This document shows, piece after piece, positions 52,714-59,458 of a DNA stretch of 64,000 bases. How positions within the stretch are numbered: position 1 is the stretch's first letter; each line of letters begins with the position of its first letter. Below the pieces are notes generated by a model that was not told the origin of the DNA, searched no databases, and saw only the letters and a program-made list of their open reading frames with translations. The position numbers and the translations under genes are program-made. The DNA is taken from contig CBDFGE010000006.1 in NCBI GenBank assembly GCA_965247055.1, positions 248,001 to 312,000 of the forward strand, in the 5' to 3' direction. Source of the DNA: CBDFGE01 sp965247055. GTDB lineage: Bacteria; Chloroflexota; Dehalococcoidia; Lucifugimonadales; JAGWBF01.

Positions 52714-55311
52714 ATGTCGGACTACACATTCTTATTCAGCGACATCCAAGGCAGCACATGGCTGTGGGAGGCGTTCCCATCTGTAATGGACCGTGTAGTT
52801 TCACGTCACGATGAGCTGGTACATGGGGCCGTGAGAGAGTGTGGCGGCGAGGTGTACAAGCATACCGGCGACGGTATGGGAGCCGCTTTCTCGATGCCCA
52901 CTGCTGCGGTCGAGGCTGCTCTGCAGGCCCAGCAGGCACTGTTCAGGGAGGACTGGGGTGCCATCGGACCGCTGAGAGTGCGGATGGGTGTGCACACCGG
53001 CGAAGCCGATAAGCGCGACGGGTACTATTTCGGCTCCTGCCTTAACCACGTAGCCCGGCTGATGTCAGCCGCCCACGGCGGACAGATCCTGGTATCCAAA
53101 ACGGCGGCTCTTGCGTGTTCCGAGCTGCCCTTTCAGGCGAGCCTGGTTGACTTGGGCGTTCACCGGCTCCGTGACTTGTCCCGGGGCGACAATATTTACC
53201 ACCTTCGCCACCCGGCTCTGCCGAGCGACTTTCCTCCCATCAAGTCCGAAAAAACAGGCAACCTTCCGGACGCGCCCGACAGCTTGTTAGGGCGGCAGAC
53301 CGAGCTCGAACAGGTGTCTGAGTGTCTCCAGGATGCTCGCTTGATCACTCTAACGGGCTTCGGTGGCGCAGGTAAAACTCGCCTGGCCCTGGAGCTTGGC
53401 CGGCTCTCTGCCAGACAGTTCCAGGACGGAGTGTGGTTCCAAGAGCTGGCGCCTATCACAGACGCGAAGGTTCTCACCAGGGAAGCCGCCTCGCTCTTCG
53501 GCATCGGCGAGGACAGTCTCGCCGGTTACCTCTCCGACAAGAAGTTGCTGTTCATCGTTGACAACTGCGAGCACATCCTTGCTGGAGCCGCCTCCCTCGT
53601 TCGGCAGCTGCTTTCCTCGCCAGGCGTCACCGTGATCGCCACCAGCCGGGAGGCGCTGAATCTGGCGGGTGAGCGGACGTTTCAGGTGCTTCCACTGCCC
53701 GTCCCCGAGGACAAAACCGACAGCAGCACCTTAGCTGAGTTCGCCACGGTGCAACTCTTTCTGCGACGGGCTCGAGCTGTGGAGCCCGCGTTCCAGCTGA
53801 CGGCAGATAACGGGGCTTCCGTTTGCCAGATTGTGCGAAGACTCGCCGGGATCCCTCTGGCTATAGAGCTGGCAGCGTCCCGGGCGAAGCTGCTGCAACC
53901 GGCCGAGATCGCCAGCCGGCTCGATGAGTGCTTTAAGTTGCTCAAGGGCGGACCGGCTGACGCCTTGCCGCATCACCGGACTCTTGAGCGTGCCATCGAC
54001 TGGAGCTACGACATGCTGGACTCGGGACAGCAGTCGCTATTTCGCCAGATATCGGTGTTCCGGGGTGGTTTCACCGTCGCTTCGGCTGTCGCCGTCAGTG
54101 GGACCGATGACGAGTATGAGCTCCTGGAATCGCTCGGCCAACTGGTGGATAAGTCGCTTGTGCAGACGCTGCGCACCGCCGGAGAGGAGACTCGATACTA
54201 CCTGCTGGAGCCGCTGCTCCAGTACGCTGCCGCACGGATCACTTCGGAAGAGGCGGCAGAGGCGAAGAATCGCCATGCCCGGTACTTCCAGGATGTCGCC
54301 GAGCAGGCCGCGCCGGAGCTGCGTGGCCCGAGGCAGCTTGAATGGCTGGCAAGGCTCGAGATAGAGCACGACAACCTCCGCGCCGCGCTGGCGTGGGGTC
54401 TGAAGGCTGGCGATGTAGATCTCGCACAGCGTACTGCGGCCGCCTTGACCTGGTTCTGGATAATACCCCGACACGTGGCTGAGGCTACGGAATGGTTCGA
54501 CCGGGTGCTGGCCACCGACGGGAATTCTCCTCAGGCCCGTGCCTCTGCCCTTATCCATGGTGGATTTATGGGAACGATGGTCCAATATGAGGACCTGGAG
54601 GGATGCCTGGCACGGATCCGTGAAGGATTGTCGCTGTTCGTACAGCAGGGAGACGGGCAAGGGGCAAGTACAGCCCAGACATACGAGGCCATGGCCCTGT
54701 GGTTCCAGCGGGACCTCGAAGCCTCGAGCCGTAGGTTCGCAGATATCCAGACGGCCATGCGCGCCGGCGGGTTTCAGTGGGGGGATGCGTTTTGCAGCTA
54801 CTTCCTGGGTTCCGCCGCGTGGTACCTTGGCGACCTGACCCGGGCACGCGAGCGTTACACGCAAGGGCTCGAGATTTTCCAGCGTGTGGGCGACCTGGCT
54901 TTGATCGCCTGGTCGCTCCTCCCTCTGGCTAACATCTCACTAGAATCCGGCGAGTTGGACCAGGCTGCGGCGCTCTACGATGAGTGCCTCCCAATGATGG
55001 ATGACCTGGGGGACCGACACGGCGTGGGTGTAGTATTGTTGGGACTCGGGATGGCAGCTCACCTCCGAGGTGAGACGGACGAGTCCCAGCGACTCATTGC
55101 GGAGGCGCAGACGAACCTACGGGAGGGGGGCGGTGGCCAGGGGCTATCCTGGCCGATTTCGAACGCTCTGGTCGACACGCGCACCCACGATCTGCTCGTC
55201 GATGCTACGCGCCGGTATCAGGCGGGGCTCGACCTGCCGGCCGATGAGTGGACACTGATGGTGTTGGCCGATGGCGACGTCTGGCGGGGACGTGCCAGGT
55301 CAAAGCCGTGA
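52714..55311 (+). CDS. class III nucleotidyl cyclase fused to NB-ARC-like NTPase and TPR-like repeats
   Basis: An 865-residue signalling protein. The N-terminal cyclase domain (1-160) has FLFSDIQGST with the first metal Asp and KHTGDGMGAAF with the second, plus VRMGVHTGEAD. The NTPase follows with Walker A TGFGGAGKTR near 208 and LFIVDNCEHI near 272, then a winged-helix-like part (RTLERAIDWSYDMLD) and C-terminal helical TPR-like repeats (about 530-830). This domain order is shared by AfsR/MalT-type regulators with a cyclase head. The start at 52714 puts the cyclase domain at the N-terminus; a GTG at 52693 is possible. Confidence 0.88.
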   Translation: MSDYTFLFSDIQGSTWLWEAFPSVMDRVVSRHDELVHGAVRECGGEVYKHTGDGMGAAFSMPTAAVEAALQAQQALFREDWGAIGPLRVRMGVHTGEADKRDGYYFGSCLNHVARLMSAAHGGQILVSKTAALACSELPFQASLVDLGVHRLRDLSRGDNIYHLRHPALPSDFPPIKSEKTGNLPDAPDSLLGRQTELEQVSECLQDARLITLTGFGGAGKTRLALELGRLSARQFQDGVWFQELAPITDAKVLTREAASLFGIGEDSLAGYLSDKKLLFIVDNCEHILAGAASLVRQLLSSPGVTVIATSREALNLAGERTFQVLPLPVPEDKTDSSTLAEFATVQLFLRRARAVEPAFQLTADNGASVCQIVRRLAGIPLAIELAASRAKLLQPAEIASRLDECFKLLKGGPADALPHHRTLERAIDWSYDMLDSGQQSLFRQISVFRGGFTVASAVAVSGTDDEYELLESLGQLVDKSLVQTLRTAGEETRYYLLEPLLQYAAARITSEEAAEAKNRHARYFQDVAEQAAPELRGPRQLEWLARLEIEHDNLRAALAWGLKAGDVDLAQRTAAALTWFWIIPRHVAEATEWFDRVLATDGNSPQARASALIHGGFMGTMVQYEDLEGCLARIREGLSLFVQQGDGQGASTAQTYEAMALWFQRDLEASSRRFADIQTAMRAGGFQWGDAFCSYFLGSAAWYLGDLTRARERYTQGLEIFQRVGDLALIAWSLLPLANISLESGELDQAAALYDECLPMMDDLGDRHGVGVVLLGLGMAAHLRGETDESQRLIAEAQTNLREGGGGQGLSWPISNALVDTRTHDLLVDATRRYQAGLDLPADEWTLMVLADGDVWRGRARSKP

Positions 55312-55448
55312 CCTACCCCTAAAGGACAGGTCCAGATACGACCTTACCTCTTACGAGTTGCAATGTTGACGTCAGGACCCGGATATTCACTGGGCGACCG
55401 CAGCGCCGTCCTAGCAACTAAATTTACTCCAGGAGGAGATGAGTTGAC

Positions 55449-56063
55449 ATGGTAACGCCGCTTGATGCAGTAAATTCCATTCACCAGGCTTTGCGCAACG
55501 ACATGCGAGCGATCGACGATGTGTCATATAAGGCTGCGGCGGGGGACGGTAATTTATCAGCCGCCGTAGAGCGACTTCGCTTTTTCAGCGAGGTCTTGAA
55601 GTGGCATGCGGATGGCGAGGAGGAGATGGTGTTTCCGGCCATGGATAGAGTGGCGCCGCTGGTGGCGAAGGCTTACTTCTTGGACCACCGTGAGTTCGAC
55701 ATCATGACCGACGGCTTGGCGAAGATCGAGGCCGCATCAAGCGCTCTTATCGCAACCCGGGCGACGGCGGAGCTGACAGCAGTCCTAAGGATCCACCTCG
55801 ACAAAGAAGACGTGCATCTCTATCCCATCTTACGTGACCGTACGTCTGGGGAAGACCAGGCGTCGATAGTCGGCGGCATGGCTCGACACGTACCACCAGA
55901 GCGCACGCCGGAGTTTATCCGCGACGACCGGGAGACGTGGACCAGGGTCGTGATGGGATTAATGCCCGAGCAGGTGGTTGCCGGCGTCAAGCATCTCATC
56001 CGCGACACTATTACCCATGATTGGGCCGAGTTGACGCGGCGAATCCCCGAGTTAGACGCGTAG
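55449..56063 (+). CDS. hemerythrin-domain protein
   Basis: A 204-residue helical protein of the HHE type. Iron-ligand candidates follow the family order: His in SIHQALRND, His and Glu in KWHADGEEEMVFP, His in LDHREFD, and His in RIHLDKEDVHLYPIL. AGGAGG lies ahead of the ATG. Such proteins bind O2, NO or iron. A gap of 137 bp from the cyclase gene suggests its own transcription, though I see only weak promoter elements. Confidence 0.8.
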   Translation: MVTPLDAVNSIHQALRNDMRAIDDVSYKAAAGDGNLSAAVERLRFFSEVLKWHADGEEEMVFPAMDRVAPLVAKAYFLDHREFDIMTDGLAKIEAASSALIATRATAELTAVLRIHLDKEDVHLYPILRDRTSGEDQASIVGGMARHVPPERTPEFIRDDRETWTRVVMGLMPEQVVAGVKHLIRDTITHDWAELTRRIPELDA

Positions 56064-56129
56064 CCTGACGGGCGAGACCAACTACGCTTGCTGGTCGTGG
56101 GAGCGTCGGGAGCAGGATACTCACGCGGC

Positions 56130-57038
56130 CTAGGCCTGGCCCGACCGCTGGTCCAGCGAGGCCACCAGGGTCTCAATGAAGTTGCGCGCCGCCCTGCTGA
56201 GGAACTTGCCCTTGAGGGTGATGAGGCCCACCTGGGTGGGAGGGAAGAGGCCCGACAGGTTCCGGACCCCCAGCCTCCCGCTGTCCTCGGGCTGGACCGT
56301 GTACTCGGGGGAGAAGGCGATGCCCATCCCGATCTCGACGTACTTCTTCGCCATCTCCATGACCTCCATCTCGAGGGCGATGTTGTACTGTAAGCCTGCC
56401 CTCTTCAGTGTCTGCTCCAGCACTCGCCGGCTGTGGCTGGAGGGCCCCAGGAGGATCAGGGGCCACCGGACAATGTCCTACAGGTCTATCGTTGGGGGGT
56501 TGAGAAGCTCGTGCTCCAGAGGAGTGGCGATCACGTAATCGGAGGCAAACAATGGCCGGAACTCCAGGGCCGGATTCTCTGGCTCCGGCCGGTTGCCCAG
56601 CGCCATGTCCAGCTCTCCCGCCGCCACCATCTCCATCAGCGTCAGGTATGAACGGGCCATCAGTCTGATCTGTACCTGGGGGTAGCGGGTTCTGAACTGC
56701 TTCACCACCGGGGGGAGGTGGTGGAACACAAGGTCGGGGTAGGCGCCGATCACGAAGGAGCCCCTATGCTCCGGATAGTCCATCCGCATCTTGAGCAGCT
56801 CGATGCCCTCCGACAGCCCCTCCACAATGGGCCTGGCCAGGTTGTAAAAGATGGTGCCCTCGGAGGTTATCTGTATGGGCCTCTTTATCCGGTCGAACAG
56901 CACTACGCCGAACTCGCGCTCGATCTTCTGTAGGTGGGTACTGACCGTCGGCTGGCCGATCTCCAGGTGCTTGGCGGCCCTGGAAACGCTGCGTAGCCGG
57001 GCGACATGATAGAAGCTGATGAGCTCTCGTATCTCCAT
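56130..57038 (-). pseudogene. LysR-type regulator interrupted by an amber codon
   Basis: The frame from 57038 gives a normal winged helix (FYHVARLRSVSRAAKHLEIGQ, paired with QPTVSTHLQKIE) and the first half of the effector domain, then meets TAG at 56480-56478. The same frame continues with DIVRWPLILLGPSSHSRRV and a normal C-terminus to 56130, with no other damage. A single substitution explains it. The total would be 302 codons, the usual LTTR length. CysB-like regulators sense small metabolites. It diverges from the small gene and the ferredoxin at 57.1-57.8 kb, whose control it may have exerted. A truncated 186-residue protein could still bind DNA. Confidence 0.85.
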
Positions 57039-57062
57039 GCGCGCCCTTCAGGCCCCTCCCGG

Positions 57063-57109
57063 ACAGTATGGATAGATATAGTATATTACACAGTATCGCT
57101 TGACAGTAT
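57063..57109. repeat. three ACAGTAT direct repeats in the LysR divergent region
   Basis: ACAGTAT occurs at 57063-57069, 57090-57096 and 57103-57109. The outer two are parts of the 11-bp repeat GACAGTATGGA. They cover the region between the LysR start and the plus-strand promoter and are candidate operators. Confidence 0.55.
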
Positions 57110-57128
57110 GGAAGGCCCTGATCAGAAT
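57100..57128 (+). promoter_or_regulatory. plus-strand promoter overlapping the ACAGTAT repeats
   Basis: TTGACA (57100-57105), 17 bp and CAGAAT (57123-57128). The -35 box overlaps the third ACAGTAT repeat, as an activator or repressor site would. Confidence 0.45.
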
Positions 57129-57145
57129 AGACTTATAGCCTGGCA

Positions 57146-57451
57146 ATGCGTTGGAGTGAGCCGGTGGGAGCGCCTCTTGTCGCCCGAAGGGTAAAAGGGA
57201 TTCCCGTCACGTTCCTGGCCGTCGTGGTTGTGACGGTATTGCTGACCGTATACCTCGGCGCCTGGGCCGTCTCCGCCGATGTCGAGGCTCAGAACCGGAG
57301 CCTCGCCTCTGCAGTGGGAGGCGGAGCCGGCTTCGGTGTGCTAGGGCCCTCCTCCGAAGGGGGTGAAGCCGTCCCATCGAAAGAGGGGGATTCCACCGCG
57401 TCCGACGCCTGGTGGGGTAAGGCCTTGCTGACAGCCTGTCCCCTCCACTGA
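57146..57451 (+). CDS. hypothetical small protein with one membrane segment
   Basis: A 101-residue frame downstream of the 57100 promoter. A hydrophobic segment FLAVVVVTVLLTVYLGAWAV spans about residues 23-42, followed by a Gly/Ser-rich tail. I recognise nothing else and see no strong ribosome-binding site, so it could be a small envelope protein or not a gene. It lies between the LysR relic and the ferredoxin gene. Confidence 0.35.
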   Translation: MRWSEPVGAPLVARRVKGIPVTFLAVVVVTVLLTVYLGAWAVSADVEAQNRSLASAVGGGAGFGVLGPSSEGGEAVPSKEGDSTASDAWWGKALLTACPLH

Positions 57452-57531
57452 CCTCGTTGTCCTGGATGCTTCGGCCGGCTGCGCTCCCGCATTCCCCCAA
57501 AATAATGATAGAATTCATTAAACAACATCTC

Positions 57532-57560
57532 TTGACGGGTTGATTATTGCGCATCAAAAT
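57532..57560 (+). promoter_or_regulatory. promoter for the ferredoxin gene
   Basis: TTGACG (57532-57537), 17 bp and CAAAAT (57555-57560), 36 bp before the ATG at 57596, within a locally AT-rich stretch. Confidence 0.5.
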
Positions 57561-57595
57561 AGAGGATGCACCGCGGGAAGGGAGTCGGGCTGGCG

Positions 57596-57835
57596 ATGAC
57601 CTACGTGATCACGGAGCCCTGTGTCGGCGTTAAGGACGCCGCGTGTACCGATGTCTGCCCCGTAGACTGTATCCACGCCACCGACGCCGACGACATGTAC
57701 TATATAGACCCCATCGAGTGTATCGATTGCGCCGCCTGCGAGCCGGTATGTCCGGTTAGCGCCATCTTCCACGAGTACACGGTGCCCCCCCAGTGGCACC
57801 CCTACATAGCGAAGAACGCCAACTACTTCAAGTAG
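57596..57835 (+). CDS. 7Fe/8Fe-type ferredoxin
   Basis: A 79-residue two-cluster ferredoxin. The first set is C8, C16 and C20 in CVGVKDAACTDVCPVDC, with the intervening residues of the 3Fe-4S/4Fe-4S type. The second set is CIDCAACEPVCPV. The start at 57596 gives the standard MTYVITEPC N-terminus. It is monocistronic and is a general low-potential electron carrier. Confidence 0.92.
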   Translation: MTYVITEPCVGVKDAACTDVCPVDCIHATDADDMYYIDPIECIDCAACEPVCPVSAIFHEYTVPPQWHPYIAKNANYFK

Positions 57836-57953
57836 CCCCCCCCTGAACCGTGCTCCAAAGCGAGCCCTTGGGATACCCACGCACCGCCTTCCCTTGTTCG
57901 GGGGACCGACCCTCGCGTAGCCCGCGCTACTGCGATGCCCATCGCCCCCAAGC

Positions 57954-57982
57954 TTGACCCGGACCCCTGGCTCTACTACACT
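57954..57982 (+). promoter_or_regulatory. promoter for apt
   Basis: TTGACC (57954-57959), 17 bp and TACACT (57977-57982), 72 bp before the apt start. The 219-bp gap between the ferredoxin and apt holds nothing else I recognise. Confidence 0.5.
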
Positions 57983-58054
57983 GCGAGTCGAGGCATCAAT
58001 ACGGCCCGGAGCAGCCGGGCCTGATGCCGAGTCCGGCCGGCCCGAGGGGACACG

Positions 58055-58567
58055 ATGGACTTGCAACCGTACATCAGGGCGATACCCGACTTTCCCACTC
58101 CCGGTATCTTGTTCCGGGACATCACCCCGTTGCTGGGCGACGCGACCGCCTTCAAATACGTGATCGACCAGTTTTCGGAGCGGTACACCGGTAACGCCAT
58201 TGATACCATAGTGGCGATAGAAGCCCGGGGATTCCTCTTTGGGGCGCCTCTCGCCTACAGGCTCAACAAACCGCTGGTACCGGCACGCAAAGAGGGGAAG
58301 CTGCCTGCCCGGTCCCTGAGGGCGGAGTACTCTCTGGAGTACGGCACCAATGCGGTGGAGATACATGCCGACGGTATCAAAGCCGGGCAGAGAGCACTGA
58401 TAGTGGACGACCTGCTGGCGACGGGGGGTACTCTGGCCGCTGCCGCCGAGCTGGTGGAGCGGGCCGGGGGACGGGTGCAGGGCATGGCAGTGGTCATCGA
58501 GCTCACCGACCTCGGGGGGAGGGCGCGCCTCCCCGGCAACGACATCTTCACCCTGTTGAAATACTGA
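58055..58567 (+). CDS. apt: adenine phosphoribosyltransferase
   Basis: A 170-residue type I phosphoribosyltransferase. It has the N-terminal segment IRAIPDFPTPGILFRDITPLL typical of Apt, the EARGFLFGAPLA adenine-site part, and the PRPP loop LIVDDLLATGGT near residue 117. It converts adenine and PRPP to AMP for purine salvage. It is followed after 41 bp by the MBL hydrolase gene. Confidence 0.95.
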   Translation: MDLQPYIRAIPDFPTPGILFRDITPLLGDATAFKYVIDQFSERYTGNAIDTIVAIEARGFLFGAPLAYRLNKPLVPARKEGKLPARSLRAEYSLEYGTNAVEIHADGIKAGQRALIVDDLLATGGTLAAAAELVERAGGRVQGMAVVIELTDLGGRARLPGNDIFTLLKY

Positions 58568-58608
58568 GCGGGCGGAGCCGGAATCAGAAATAGACCAGGA
58601 GGGAGACT

Positions 58609-59448
58609 ATGGCAGAGCCCATCACCATCGGTGCTGTGGAGGTGCTGGCGTTTATGGATACGGTGCCGCCTCCCTCCCAGCCCACGGAGTTCTTTCCCCA
58701 GGTACCCCTGGATGCCTGGGAGCCCTATAGGTCCGACCACCTGGAGAACGGCCGGCTCCAGCTCTACTACGGCTGCTTCGCCCTCCGCTCCCGGGGCCAG
58801 CTGGTGCTGGTGGACACGGGTATGGGTCCGGGGCCCGACCCGACCCGGGGAAACCTTCGTGGCGATCTGCCGAACCAGCTCAGGCTTCAGGGGGTTGAGG
58901 TTGGGGACGTGACGGTAGTCGTCCACACCCACCTCCACTTCGACCACGTGGGATGGAACGTGACCTGGCGGGACGGCCGGCCAGAGCTCACGTTTCCTAA
59001 GGCCAGGTACCTGGTGCCCAGGGCAGACTGGGAGCACTTCACCGCGCCGGAGGTGCTGGAGACGGCCCCCTGCGTGAGGGACTACGTCGTCCCCCTGGAG
59101 GGGCTGGGTGCCATGGAGCTGGTCGAGGGGGAGCATACCATCACGGAGGAGATCACTACCGTGCCCACCCCGGGCCACACCCCGGGCCACCTCAACGTGA
59201 TCATCAGCTCCCAGGGAGAAAAGGGGGTGGTGGTGGGCGACCTGCTCCACAGCAAGGTGCAGGTCCAGGAGCCGGGGTGGTGCTCCCGGGCGGACGTAGA
59301 CAAAGAGCAGGGGCTCAGGAGCCGGGAGGCCATGCTGGAGCGGTTCGAGCGGGAGGGGTTCACCGTGGCGGCGGGCCACTTCAAGCCCGAGGAGCATTTC
59401 GGGAAGATCATCAGGGTGCAGGGCCGCCGCTACTGGCAGGTGTTGTAG
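58609..59448 (+). CDS. metallo-beta-lactamase-fold hydrolase
   Basis: A 279-residue MBL-fold protein. The metal motif HTHLHFDHVGWN is near residue 104, a later His lies in PGHTPGHL, and the Asp bridging ligand lies in VVVGDLLH. A terminal His lies in VAAGHFKPEEHFG. The family includes lactonases and thioesterases (AHL-lactonase-like); the substrate is unknown. AGGAGG precedes the start. It probably shares the apt transcript and is convergent with the LVIVD gene. Confidence 0.88.
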   Translation: MAEPITIGAVEVLAFMDTVPPPSQPTEFFPQVPLDAWEPYRSDHLENGRLQLYYGCFALRSRGQLVLVDTGMGPGPDPTRGNLRGDLPNQLRLQGVEVGDVTVVVHTHLHFDHVGWNVTWRDGRPELTFPKARYLVPRADWEHFTAPEVLETAPCVRDYVVPLEGLGAMELVEGEHTITEEITTVPTPGHTPGHLNVIISSQGEKGVVVGDLLHSKVQVQEPGWCSRADVDKEQGLRSREAMLERFEREGFTVAAGHFKPEEHFGKIIRVQGRRYWQVL

Positions 59449-59458
59449 CGAAGATCTA

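Noticed and set aside
41839..56480. Amber codons in the replication-relaxation relic, the LysR gene and the IS1595 relic as evidence of TAG reassignment or pyrrolysine
   Set aside because: Many intact genes here end in TAG (for example both ABC genes and the transposase), and two of the three cases are in clearly decayed mobile-element genes. Simple nonsense mutation is enough.
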